Of a DNA stretch of 60,000 bases, positions 21,838-33,465 are shown one piece after another (position 1 is the first letter of the stretch; every line of letters begins with the position of its first letter). The stretch is from Owenia fusiformis (lineage: Eukaryota; Annelida; Polychaeta; Sabellida; Oweniidae), in NCBI GenBank assembly GCA_903813345.2, contig CAIIXF020000007.1:11601730-11661729 (forward strand), in the 5' to 3' direction. The notes under the pieces were generated by a model. That model was not told the DNA's origin and did not search any database. It saw nothing but the letters and a program-made list of their open reading frames with translations. Both the position numbers and the translations under genes were made by a program.

Positions 21838-24800
21838 TTAAGCGTTCATCATTGTCAAGAATTCCTCAAAAGATATCTTTCCATCACCGGATGAATCAAC
21901 CTCAGCAATCATTCCGTCTAGTTTATCATCTGGGACGATATCTTCGCCGATACCATTGTCTCTGAGGAACTGTCGGACCTCTGCAATACATATGTCTCCA
22001 CTTTTGTCCTTATCCATGGCTTTGAATGCCTTCCTGAGATTGGCTTCCCTTTAATATCAATAGTGAACAAATTGTCAAGATTAGGATAGCAGAAAATAAT
22101 GCATGGTTAGTACATGTAGAGTTTCGATCAAGAACAGTGTTCTTTTTATTAACAGTTCTTACATGTTCAAATGACAATTGGAATCAGACAATGACAATGT
22201 CGCTTCAGATATAGGTGACCCAAAAGCTCAATGTAATGTATGTAAAATAAATAGCTAGGATCCTCGTAAACACATACAGCACTATCAAATGGGAGTCAAG
22301 GTTATTAAAAAGTCAATAGACACAATACGCCCATTTTACACACGTAGAAAATCTATCGAGGTCATGAAATGATCTGATCAGAAATAAATATCTACACGGT
22401 CCACATCCCGCTCCGTATGATATGGTCCGTTCGTGTGCACAAGATCCGACCATACCGCCTCTATAGGGAGGAAATTCGGAGGTGAGTTATATTATTAGAG
22501 TATTCTTTGAGTTTACATTTATACTGCGCGATTTAAATTGATAAATATATGAATATTAAATTGAAAAAAGTTGTCTAATGCTCAAAAACATTGGATTTAT
22601 TTGTGGTGACGATTTACATGCGAAGAGAGTGAGTTTCTGCTTCCTTATCGTCATTTACGTGTCAAATATACTACATTGTGGTATATTATGTAAATCAAAT
22701 GAAGCCTTTGTATATATTGATCGATGAAATAACGCCAATTGAATGTTTCTTGGTATATACTGATTTTAAAATGGTCAAAAGCAAATTAGAAGAGGATCCG
22801 ACTCTGCAGGTTAAATGTTTAGAATGGATCCGACCCACGCGTGTTTCTCTTACGATCCTACCGTGTTTCATTTCCGACCCTACCGTGTTTTGAGCTCCAT
22901 ATTGTCGTGTTTTGAACCAATAAATACCATGAACATATTTTAAAGTTACCATACTAAATACATGGAAGTTAATATATCTATTACACTAGAGTCAGTGTAT
23001 TAAAGCTCAATAGCTAATTATGGTTGTTTATCTTTTCTAGATGTCGTTAAAAGTGCCGATACAGAATGAAACGGACACTTATTTAGACGAAAATAAAAAT
23101 GAACTACCATCGACATCCACACCCCAAAAGCCAACTTATTCTCATGAATTATCCAGTCGTCCAAGCAGACCAGTTCATGTTGAAACGGATGGCATATACA
23201 AAAATAAATTATATGATACAATGATCGTATATATGCATGCCAATTTGAATATATATTTTTTTGTATACGTAAAACACGAAAAGATTTTTTCAGTTCATTA
23301 TACATTTATTTCAAATTATATTACAGTAAAAAAGTTACACAAGTCGCTGCCTAGCGCAATGTGCATTACAGGCTAGCGTTTTGGAATGAACATAAATCAA
23401 ATTAATTGAGTGAGTTATACATACAATTGTGCTAACTTAATGGTGAAAAGTATGTCAGAATAAAATGGGTTAGGCCAAGCTAAGAATAAATCAACGAGCC
23501 TTCCTTTTAATCGAGAATCCTGTTCAATTGAAAATGAGTTTTTGAAAATTAAAAATTCAGTTTTGTCTTGTTCAATTAGATGGGTCTCAAGATTTTGCTG
23601 CTCAAGGGTTTCTTAAAAGGTTTTTTCTTTGGGTTGAATGGCGCTTACATTGCAGAATCGAATGTTTAGGAGTTGTACTCTTACCGCAGACAATTAGATT
23701 AGCTGTGTTAGTGAAATCATGAGCAATCTTTTGTGATTCAAATTAGAGTCCGCATCTAATTTTGTTCTAGGTAATTTCTTGTTTTAGAGAAAGATTGAGT
23801 TTAGAAGTTGTATTGAAGTCATTAAACTTTCAAGATTTGTTTTTGATTTTACTTTTGAACAAATCAATCTTAGCACTGGGGCGTTAATTAGTCGTGCAAA
23901 GAACACGAAAAGATGGAACTATTAACAGGACATGGTCGGAGTCCCCAAATTATCCTCACACGACTTGGTCGAATCCTAGCTGTAGTAGGGTCGGATCCTT
24001 CTATTCGAGTTTTAAACCACATTTTCATGTACTTTTGTGATGTATTACGTCATGTTTGTTTATCAGTCGCACGCATTAATGCATGTACTTTATAAATTGC
24101 ACGAAATTAGATATGTATACGGTAATATAAAAGAATTATTGCAATTGAAGTGTATTCTGTCGTGAAAAGTCTATGTTCGACCTATTTTCACCTATGAAGC
24201 CTTGATATTTTTTTCTTGCTTTCTTCATGAATTCATAGGTAATTATGTTGCCTATAGTTAACCATTCACAAAATATCAAAATTCGCTCTGTTTCCTACTT
24301 TTTCCTGACATTTTGTCAATTTTGGCCTCTTTGTCTCACGAAGGGATCGTATTCTAGCACACGAACGGACCATATCATACGGAGCGGGATGTGGACCGTG
24401 ATCTAGACAGGTGAATTTTGACAAGATAAACATGGAGACTAGAGAGGATACCTATCCGATCATATATTTAATGATATATTTAGTGATAAGTAAGATGCAT
24501 TGTGTCCTCACTTGTGCTGTTTTCTTGGTTTCTTCTGGAACATACGCAAGAATTCTCCCCAGTCTATCGTACCACTACCATCAGCGTCAACCTCTATGAG
24601 CATCGCCTAACAATGAATAATGACATGCGTGCGAATCTATAAGAGACTATAGGAGTCGATAGAGAGTAGGATGCAGTTTTATAAAAGGGGGCTCGATCAA
24701 GAAAACAATGGCAGTAGTGTTCTGTCTGTCAGAATCTTTCCTTAAAATGAAAAGATATATAAATGTACAGACCAATACTAACATTGTTGACGTCATCTTG

Positions 24801-27336
24801 CCTGTTGCATAAATATACAGAGTGGTCCGAAAATGGGACACTCGTATTTCAGATATAAACATTGATTTTATTGATGAAAACATGTCATATTATATACCAG
24901 TGGATATAGAATTTCATTATCTTTAATTTAGTATATCATAAGTTCAAATTACATGTCAAACAGATGTTCAATATGTCCTCTATTTTGATCAATTATAGCC
25001 CTCAATCTCGGCCTAAACTGGTCAATAGGATTATTAATATGCTATTGAGACAATGAATTTCTCTTCTTAATAATTCTGTCCTTAGGGACTGAATAGATGT
25101 AAGGAGTCCATGATACACCAATTTCGTTAGTTCTCCCCATACGTGGTAGTCGCAGACGTTGGCATCGGGTGATCTGACATGGAGGCCAGTGATTAGGGGA
25201 AATGAATCGAGGAACATTATTCTTTAAACATTTGACTGAATAAGGCTTGGAGTCTTATCTTGTTGGAAAATATAATGATCCGTATACACTGTGGTATATG
25301 ATATCAGGAATAAGTCCTTTGTGTAGGCTCTCCCAGTTCACACCATGGCAACTTCTGCGACTACCACGTATGGGGGGAACTAACAGAGTTGGTGTACCAT
25401 GAACCCCTTACATCTATTCATCAGGGCAGAATTGTTGAGAAGTGGAATTAATTATTTCAAAAGCATATCAATGATGCTTTCGACCAGTTTATGACACGAT
25501 TGAGGGCTTTAATTGATCAATTGCAAAATGGTGGACATAAATTAAACATCTGTTTATGTTGAGAGAAAACTGTTTTTTGCATTTTTGAAAAACCGTTTTG
25601 AAACGGAAATTACGTCATTTGTATTATAGACGCAGGTTGACGGGCATTATAATAAATTTGAACTTATGATATACCAAATTAAAGACAATCGAATTCCGTA
25701 TCCACTGGTATACAGTATGATATGTTTTCATCAATAACATCAATATTTATTTTTGAAATACGAGTGTCCCATTTTTGGGACCACCGTGTACAGGGTGTCC
25801 GAAAAACAGGACCGTAAGAAAGTTGAATATCTCGGTCAATTTTGCATATTTTGCCTCGAAATTTCTGAATTATTTAGTTCATGCAATGTGAAATTTGTTT
25901 GATAATAATCAATGCACTGCCTGGGTGGCAATGAGCAAACATGGAATTATCAGTCCTCTTTGGTTCGAAGATGACTGGCAACGTGTTATCACCATGAACA
26001 AGGACCAGTATAGTCAAGTTCTCACTATCTTTTGGGGGTCACTAAGCACCAGAGAGGGCATCTTAGGAGATAGGCAGTGGTTTCAACAAGCCAATACCAC
26101 CCCAAAACTGCAAATGATATACTGAAATGGTCAGCTCATCAGTCGCTTTCTCAAAGCTAATGTGTGTACTGACAGGCCCCTAACAATCTTAAGAGGGCAA
26201 TAAGTACCACATATGTACCATCCACATTGATGTGTATAGGTCAGAGTCATTAACATTTTTGTTTGCAGGATTCATTTGTGCATAAGAGGAGAAGTGCCCA
26301 CTTTGAGCATGTTTTGTAAAGTACTGTCGTTTTTGAAACAATTGACAGATTATCATCAAACTTTCAGAACAAAATTCACACTGAAATGAACTAAATAATT
26401 CTAAAATTTTAAGGCAAAATATGCAAAATTGACCGAATTATTCAACTTTCTTACGGTCCTGTTTTTCTGACACCCTGTACATACAGGCGATGCTCGACGT
26501 AAATTAATTTTATTATACATTAGGCCATAAGAAGTAGATTCTTTGTTTTGCGTCCTGGCAAAATCAAAATCATACAAGGGTACAAGGAAAACAAACACAA
26601 ACTCAAGAAAAAACACAAACTTGTTTGCTGAGAATTGTATACATTTTATGGGCATAAAAAGGGATGACATACCAATTTGTAGTGATAACAAACACATATC
26701 TATACATTTATATAATATATTTAAACATAGCTATTATTCAAGGGTAAAAAATAAGAAAATACACTATGTATGCCAAACTTATTAATACCACTGTCAATTT
26801 TGATGCACATCAAATTATCTGCCATTTCGTCTGATTCTGATTGACGTCTGATTCAGATCCTTGTGATTGCTATTTGAATGTGTTTGTTTTTTCTGATTTA
26901 CTCAAAATCGTGCAAGCAAGGGGACGCAAAACAAAGAATCTACTTCTTATGGCCTTATATAGAATTCCATATATTATTATATCATTCTGACCATGTACAT
27001 TGTGATCCTGGTCATGTAAATGACATGTGAAACTAGTTAAATTGACTGGAGGTCAAAACAGAATTCTGTTATTTTGGTTCAAAAAATGTTTAAAATCCAG
27101 CATGGTTTTGTCACTTCCTGTTTTGTCATTTCCTTTTAAGTAGCATGGGACCTTAAACGTGAAGCTTGACTTTCTTACCAGTTTATTACCTGTACGTCAT
27201 CATCCGAGGGCCTGTGACCCATTTGTTCAAGCGCTGCCTTTAGTTCACCAGAAGAAATAAATCCACTGCCATCCTTGTCAAACATATCAAACACCTCTCT
27301 GTACCCAACAATCTCTTGCTCAGACAGTCCGGCCAT
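21838..27336 (-). CDS. Calmodulin-like EF-hand protein, copy 3 (3 exons)
   Basis: A 150-aa protein is encoded by exons 27336-27190, 24606-24512 and 22048-21838, with the same 147/95/211 plan as copies 1 and 2. Loops are DKDGSGFISSGE, DADGSGTIDWGE, DKDKSGDICIAE and DSSGDGKISFEE, all able to bind Ca2+. The start is MAGLSEQEI. Splice sites are GT-AG (donors GTAATA and GTGAGG). Introns are 2,583 and 2,463 bp against 126-479 bp in the other copies; intron 1 holds three transposon-type elements and intron 2 one Transib-like element, all removable by splicing. AATAAA on the minus strand is at 21623-21618. Copy 3 is the most divergent copy. It is likely a cytosolic Ca2+ sensor; troponin C-like function is possible. 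Confidence 0.85.
22395..24400. mobile_element. Transib-like DNA transposon, non-autonomous, 2,006 bp
   Basis: Perfect 44-bp inverted tips start CACGGTCCACATCCCGCTCC and occupy 22395-22438 and 24357-24400. They are flanked by the 5-bp duplication ATCTA (22390-22394 and 24401-24405). CAC tips with 5-bp duplications are the signature of Transib transposons, relatives of RAG1. No transposase core was recognised. Subterminal words GGATCCGACC and CCTACCGTGTTT repeat near 22795-22890, and the inverse GGTCGGATCC occurs near 23990. It sits in intron 2 of calmodulin-like gene 3. Confidence 0.85.
23041..23376 (+). other. Exon-like open frame inside the Transib-like element
   Basis: An open frame starts right after a good splice acceptor (TTTATCTTTTCTAG). 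The first 55 or so residues are hydrophilic and compositionally protein-like (Asp, Glu, Lys, Pro, Ser), then the composition becomes random from about residue 60. It may be a captured or relic exon. No family was recognised, and a chance frame is quite possible. Confidence 0.25.
24818..25788. mobile_element. Tc1/mariner foldback element, 971 bp, intact tips
   Basis: TA pairs lie at 24816-24817 and 25789-25790. Tips are CAGAGTGGTCCGAAAATGGG and, inverted, CACGGTGGTCCCAAAAATGG; both continue as GACACTCGTATTTC. Arms stay similar for over 100 bp (CATGTCATATTATATACCAG facing CATATCATACTGTATACCAG). Minus-strand 25217-25002 carries a degenerate transposase tail (RSPDANVCDYHVWGELTKLV), whose PDAN.CDY.VWGEL resembles the PDLNPLDYFLWG region of mariner enzymes. 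It lies in intron 1 of calmodulin-like gene 3. Confidence 0.85.
25791..26477. mobile_element. Second TA-flanked foldback element, 687 bp
   Basis: Tips CAGGGTGTCCGAAAAACAGG and, inverted, CAGGGTGTCAGAAAAACAGG continue as ACCGTAAGAAAGTTGAAT. TA pairs are 25789-25790 and 26478-26479; the left TA is shared with the preceding element. Arms match for about 90 bp (GCATATTTTGCCTCGAAATT facing GCATATTTTGCCTTAAAATT). The small frame 25895-26125 has no recognised resemblance. Confidence 0.85.
26522..26955. mobile_element. MITE with perfect 34-bp inverted tips
   Basis: AGGCCATAAGAAGTAGATTC (from 26522) and its inverse (ending 26955) match without a mismatch through CTTTGTTTTGCGTCC. The interior is AT-rich and non-coding. 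It lies just beyond the second mariner foldback in intron 1 of calmodulin-like gene 3. No clear target duplication was identified. Confidence 0.85.
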
Positions 27337-27633
27337 TTTGGTCGATGATTAATGCTTTTTAATGTTGACTTCCTGATAAATGCATTGCAATGAAATTCAC
27401 AATGTTGAGGTTATGTTGAAACTGTGAACAATATTGATATTGAATTAAGCTATAGGCTATTTTTAATCATTCATGTGTTTGTCGGAATACAGTGTATAAA
27501 CAGACATATGATATTATAGGTTTGTTTATAACTACATGTACTTATGCATCGTACAGTAACATGTTGTCCTTATACTCTGCGTTTACTACATAGAAAACAT
27601 GTAAAGGCCAACCTACCTTTACTATAAGTTATT

Positions 27634-27735
27634 GAATGATTTGAAGTGCAATACAGGATATATTCTGCTCGAGAAATTCCCGGTGCAACGAATATCGAGA
27701 GCAGAATATATCCTGTATTGCACTTCAAATCATTC
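27634..27735. repeat. Palindrome with perfect 37-bp arms
   Basis: Arms 27634-27670 and 27699-27735 (GATTTGAAGTGCAATACAGG, then ATATATTCTGCTC) enclose 28 bp. Parts of the same family occur at 15690-15750 and, diverged, at 32515-32640. Confidence 0.9.
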
Positions 27736-28739
27736 TATAGCGTTTTTATCGTGTGATCCTCTGCTACTGAGAATGTCCTCTCCATACCAATATTTTCTGT
27801 ATTGCGACGGAGATGATCAATGCAGACTACAGATCAGATCATGTGATAATGACTCATATTGTCAATACCATTCAATAAAACTTCTCATACCTGTATATTC
27901 ATATGAGGACACCTCCTTTTTAATGTGCAAATACCAGTACATGTGTAGCATAAGCACGGGTATTATCTAAAGCCCCGCTATGATTGAAAAGTCGCGAGCA
28001 AGTTCCCGCTGAAATCGCGAGCATAGTCCTGTTTATTTGTATCACTTTGGAAAATGAACCAAAAGGATGAAAATACTTATTACCGTTCTTTGATACTCCA
28101 GCAAAACTTTGAAAACAGATATATTTGACAAAAAATGACATGAAAAATGATTATTTTTTACTTGCATGAAGGAAAGGGGCGTCAACATGCACGTTTGCAT
28201 AATTTACTGTTCATATATTACCTTTATCGTTAAAATAAAGGCAATAAATACGATTTACATACTCCATAATAAATATCGGATCAAGATGGTCTGTATTGAT
28301 AAGTTACTGGACAATGACACCTGCCATGGGGGTCGAAATACATTATTAAAGGTGTTCCAGTGGCCCCGCTGAAAAAATGAGGAGGCCCCGCTGAAAACAT
28401 GAGGAGACCCCGCTGAAAACACGAGCAAATTTCACGACTACCCGCTTCGATCACGAGGAAAGCTTCATCATTATTCCATGAATATAGTGAGCTTCTTTAT
28501 ATGAACGTACACGAATGTGCAAATAACGTATTAATGACAATCACATAACATATCATTCTATGGCAACATCAAAAATATTCTTCAACTTCAGGCAGTCTAA
28601 TCCATCTGTCAGCGGCATGATCAAATTTTTATATGTAAATAGACTTTGTACATTTCGGAGTTAAATGTACATTCTACATAATTAACTATTCCAAGGATTA
28701 TACTTCTGAGGACACATATATTTCATTGGTTTCTTTGTC

Positions 28740-29335
28740 CGACCGTTCATTCGTGCGTGCATTCGACCGACCGTTCGTTCGTGCGTGCGTTCGTCCGACG
28801 GTCCGTTCGTTCATGCGTGCGTTCATCCGACCGATTGATCGTTCATGCGTGCATCGCCCAATCATGCGTTCGTGGCATTGTTAGTCCGACCGTCCATTCG
28901 TTCGTTCGTGCGTGCATCCGTGCGATTGTCCGTCCGTTTGTGTGCGCATGCGTTCGTCTGACCGTCCGTTTGTGCTTGCTTTCGTCTGACTGCCCTTTCG
29001 TTCGTGGGTTCGTCCGTCTAGCCGTCCGTTCGTCCGTGCGTGCTTTCGTTCAACCGTCCATTCATGCGTGCGTTCGTCTGTTCGTTCTTTTTGCGTTCGT
29101 TTGTGTGTTCGTTCGTGCGTGCGTTTCATTCGTGCGTTCGTTTGTAACTACGTTCTTGCGTGCGTGGGTTCGATCTTTTGTAAATTGTTTTCTTCTATCT
29201 TTCCTTCATGCGTTCTTTTGGCTGCCTATCCGTCCGTTTGTTCATTCATTGTTTTTTCGGCTGTTCTTCTGTCCATCCGTGCGTTCTTTCCTCGTTCGTT
29301 TGCTCGTTTGCAGGTTTTCATCAAAATTTGTCTTT
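28740..29335 (+). repeat. CGTTCGTGCGTG cryptic repeat
   Basis: Irregular arrays of CGTTCGTT, CGTGCGTG and GTCCGTCCG fill about 600 bp. The long open frame on either strand (Arg/Ser/Val or Arg/Thr/Glu rich) is a by-product of the repeat. Confidence 0.9.
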
Positions 29336-29344
29336 CCACTGCCA

Positions 29345-32315
29345 TATGAAAGAATGTAAATAATCAAGAAAGCAAGCAAGGACGTGAGGAAGTAAACAAG
29401 CAACGAAGTAAGTAATTGAGTTAGCAAGCAAGTAAAGAAGGAATGGAGGAAGTAAATCGAAGAAGTGAAGGTGGGAGTAATATAAGTAAGCAAGGAAGGA
29501 AAAGGGAAGGAAGGAGGGAAGGAAAGAAGCAATGAAGCAATGAAGGAAGGAAGGAAGCAAGGAAACGAGAAAGCGAGGAGGGAAGAAACTGAGGAAGCAA
29601 GCAAGGAAGCAACTGAGGAAGAAAGGAAGGAAGGAACCAAGGGAGCAAGGAAGGAACGATGCGAGTAAAGAATTAAGCAGGGAAGCTAGCAAGTAAGGAA
29701 GCGAGGAAGAAAGGAAGCCAGGAAGCAAAGAAGGAAGGAAACGAGGAAGCAAGGAAGGAAGGAAGCAAGCAAAGACCAACGGAAAGGAAGGGAAAAAGCA
29801 AGGAAGTAAGTAAGGAAAGAAGGAAGAAGGCGAGAATGCAAGGAAGCAAGGAGGGAAGAAAGCAAGGAAGAAATGAAGCGAGAAAAGAAGGACACGAGGA
29901 AAGAATGAAGGAAACGAGGAAAGAAGGAAGGAGGAAAGGAGGAAGTGAAGAAAGAAGGAAGCAAGGAAGGAAGGAGGGAAGTGAGGAAGGAAGGAAGCGA
30001 TGAATCAAGGAAAGAAGGAAGCGAGGAAGCAAGGAAGGGGGAAAGATGGAAGCGTGGAAGCAAGAAAGGAATGGAGCGAGAAAGGAAGGATGCGAGGAAA
30101 AAACGAAAGGAGCGAGGAAGCAAGGAATGAGGAAAGAAGGAAGCGAGGAAGGATGGAAGCAAGGAAGGAGGGAAGTGAGGAAGGAAGGAAGCGAGGAAGC
30201 AAGGAAAGAAGGAAGCGAGGAAGCAAGGAAGAAAGCGAGGAAGCAAGGAAGGAAGCGAGGAAACATGGAAGAAGGGAATGAAGCAGGGAAGGAAGGAAGA
30301 AAGGAAGGAAGTGAGGAAGAAATTTGTGAAGGAAGCGAGGAAGCAAAGAAGGGGGAAAGAAGGGAGCGAGGAAGGAAAAAAGCAAGGAAGGAAAGAGGGA
30401 AACGAGGAAAGAAGGAAGCGAGGAAGGATGGAAGCAAGGAAGGAATGAAGCGAGGAAGGAAGGAAGCGAGGAAGCAAGGTAGGAAGTGAGGAAGGAAAGA
30501 TTGCAAGGAAGGAAGGACGCGAGGAAGCAAAGAAGGAAAGAAGGAAGCAAGGAAGCAAGGAGACGAGAAAGCGAGGAGGGAAGAAAGTGAGGAAGCAAGG
30601 AAGGAAGGAACTGGGGAAGAAAGAAAGAACGGAAGCGAGGGAACAAGGAAGGAACGTTGCGAGGAAGCAAGGAAGGAAGAAACTGAGGAAGCAAGGAAGG
30701 AAGCAAGGAAGGTAACGAGGAAGAAAGGAAGTCAGGAAGCAAAGAAGGAAGGAAACGATGAATCAAGGAAGGAAGGAAGCAAGCAAAGACGCAAGAAAGG
30801 AAGGAAGGAAAAAAGCAAGGAAGGAAGTAAGTAAGGAAAGAAGGAAGAAGGCGAGAAAGCAAGGAAGCAAGGAGGGAAGGAAGCAAGGAAGGAATGAAGC
30901 GACAAAAGAACAACGCGAGGAAAGAATGAAGGAAACGAGGAAGCAAGGAAGGAGAAAAGAAAGAAGTGAGGAAGGGAGGAAGCAAGGAAGGGAGGATGCA
31001 AGTAAGGAAGGAAGGAATCGAGGAAGCAAGGAAAGAAGAAAGCGAGGAAGCAAGGAAGAAGGAGAGATGGAAGCGAGGGGGGAAGCGAGGAAGCAAGGAA
31101 GGAATGAAGCAAAAAAGGAAGGACGCGAGGAAAAAACGAAGGAATCAAGGATGCAAGGAAGGAGGAAAAAGGAAGCGAGGAAGGAAGGAAGCAAGGAATG
31201 AAGGAGGGAAGTGAGGAAGGAAGGAAGCGAGGAAGGAAGGAAAGAAGGAAGCAAGGAAGAAAGCAAGCGAGGAACCATGGAAGGAATGAAGCAAGGAAGG
31301 ACGGAGGAAAGGAAGTGAGGAAGAAATTTATGAAGAAAGCGAGGAAACAAAGAAGCAGGAAAGAAGGGAGCGAGAAAGGAAAAAAGGATGGAAGGAACGA
31401 GGGAAGCGAGGAAGGAAGGAAGCGAAGAAGCAAGGAAGGAAGGAAGCAAGGAAGCAATGTAGGAAGGAGCGAGGAAGGAAAGATGCGAGGACGGAAGGGA
31501 GCGAGGAAGCAAGGAAGGAAGGAAGCAAGAAAAGAAGAGGCGAGGAAGGAAGAAAGCGAGGAAGCAAGGAGGGAAGGAATGAAGCGATGAAAGAGAGAGG
31601 CGAAGAAGCAAGGAAGGAATGAAGCGAGGAAGGAAGGAAGCGAGGAAGCAAGGTGGGAAGCAAGCGAGGAAGGAAAGATGCGAGGAAGGAAGCAAAGAAG
31701 GAAGGAAGCAAGAAAAGAAGAGGCGAGGAAGAAAGGAAGGTAGGAAGCGAGGAAGGAAAGAAGCAAGGAAGGAAGGAAGCGAAGAAAGAAAGAAGCGAGG
31801 AAGCAAGGAAGGAAGGATGCGAGGAAGGAAGTAAGCGATGGAGCAAGGAAGGAAGGAAGCAAGGAAGGAACGAAGCGAGGAAGAAAGGATGCAAGGAAGC
31901 GAAGAAGGAAGGAAGTGAGGAAGCAAGGAAGGGAGGATGCAAGAAAGGAAGCAAGGATGGAAGGAAGGAAGCGAGGAAGGGAGGATGCAAGAATGCGAGG
32001 AAGCAAGGAAGGGAGGAAGGAAGGAAGCGAGGAAGGAAGCGAGGAGGGAAGCGAGGAAGGAAGCAAGAAAGAACGGAGGGAAGTGAGGAAGGAAGGAAGC
32101 TAGGAAGGGAGGAAGCGAAGGAATGAAGTGAGGAAGCAAGGAAGGAATGAAGCAAGAAAGCAAAGAAGGAAGGAAGCGAGGAAGGAAGGAAGCAAGGATG
32201 GAAGGAAGCGAGGAAGGAAGGATGTGAGGAAGCGTGGAAGGAAGCCAGGAAGCAAGGAAGGAAGGAAGCGAAGAAGCAAGGAAGGGAGGAAGCGAGCAAG
32301 CAAGTAAGCAACAGG
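29345..32315 (+). repeat. 3-kb polypurine tract, GGAAGGAAGC type
   Basis: Almost only A and G on the plus strand for nearly 3 kb, built from GGAAGGAAGC, GAGGAAGCAAGG and related words of 4-12 bp. Long frames on both strands (Lys/Glu/Arg/Gly on plus, Leu/Pro/Ser/Phe on minus) arise from composition alone. Such tracts can form triplex DNA and tend to collapse in assemblies, so length is uncertain. Confidence 0.95.
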
Positions 32316-32419
32316 AGATTGATATAGGAATGATATTCATAAACATTATTCTGACTAAATCATTTTAGGTTGACCTAAACGCACGCTTATTCGTGTATCT
32401 TACTGAATATCGACTTGTA

Positions 32420-32660
32420 CTCAAAGATGGAACAGAGGGGACAGTTGCAATACAGAGAATACAGAATATTTCCTATGGACTATGTCGTAAGATCACACGA
32501 TAAAAACGTTATACAACGATTTGAAGCGCAACATAGGATATATTGTGCTCTCGATATGCTGTATTTCCACTTTATTTCATCTCGTGCCAATACAGAATTT
32601 TTTGAGCATAAAATATCCTATATTGCACTTCAAATCATGCATTCAATAACTTATATTACT
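32420..32660 (-). repeat. Inverted copy of 27621-27830
   Basis: On the minus strand it reads ATAAGTTATTGAATG, GATTTGAAGTGCAATATAGG, then CGTTTTTATCGTGTGATC, matching 27621-27760 in order. The 27.6-kb copy is outside the Transib-like element and this one is inside it. Confidence 0.75.
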
Positions 32661-33465
32661 TCAAATTATGAAAATGAGGTTAAATGTTTAACATTTCGTC
32701 CGATCTAATACTCATCACATTTCTCAGATGATCTTTCTTATTCTGGAAAATGGCATGGAAATATGATACTGCAGTTTTCCATAACAACATATCATAATAT
32801 GAACTATATTAAACAGTTGTGTTTGCTGTTATTGAGAATTGTATTGACAAATAATGTATTCATCAAACTGGGTACAATAGTGGATCAAGGTGGGTACGAA
32901 AGTGGGAGATTTTCAGGGTATAATCGGGATTCACTCCATTTTTGAGAGACACTTGCTCCTGTTTTCAGCGGGACCTCCTCATGTTTTCAGCGGGGCCTCC
33001 TCCTGATTTCAGCGGGATCTTTGCTTAATTGCTCCTGCTAGAAGTGGGGCCTTGAAGGATATGATAAAATTTAAATATAAAATGTTCTGTAAAGCTTTAG
33101 GAAGTGAAACTCGGTACATCTTTATTTCATATCACTATCGTCATTTCAACCACAGGACAACATCGTTCTTCACCAATAACGTATAGAAATATATAGATAA
33201 AGATTCAAAATGATACTTTCTCTCTTCAATTGACAAATAACGAACCACAGAACGACCGCTCGTGATACATTTTTTCCAGCAGTTGCTTTTTTAGTCTCAA
33301 TACCATGTAATTATTGGGAAAAATTAAAAGAAAACGTTTTGTAAATCATACAATTCAAGAACACAAAAAAGAACCCATGACTTCTTTTTATTGCTCGCGA
33401 TTTCAGCGGGAACTTGCTCGCGACTTTTAAATCATAGCGGGGCTTTAGATACTACCCGTGATAAG

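Larger units (their letters stand above)
27955..33460. mobile_element. Transib-like element, 5,506 bp, carrying a polypurine tract
   Basis: Inverted tips of 69 bp (67 identical) start CACGGGTAKTATCTAAAGCC, at 27955-28023 and 33392-33460. The 5-bp duplication ATAAG lies at 27950-27954 and 33461-33465. Subterminal repeats built on CCCCGCTGAAAACATGAGGA occur three times near 28345-28430 and, inverted, three times near 32955-33035. No transposase was seen; the interior is mostly simple repeat. CAC tips and 5-bp duplications point to Transib, though the heptamer fits the published CACWATG form only at CAC. Confidence 0.82.

Noticed and set aside
28345-28430. CRISPR-like array from three CCCCGCTGAAAA repeats
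   Set aside because: Only three imperfect copies with no regular spacers; they are mirrored at 32955-33035 as subterminal transposon repeats in a eukaryotic genome.
28757-29359. 200-aa frame rich in Arg, Ser, Val and Phe
   Set aside because: Pure by-product of the CGTTCGTGCGTG repeat, with no domain pattern.
29242-32346. Very long open frames on both strands (up to 527 aa)
   Set aside because: They arise from polypurine/polypyrimidine composition. Peptides are only Leu/Pro/Ser/Phe or Lys/Glu/Arg/Gly low complexity, and many frames are open at once.
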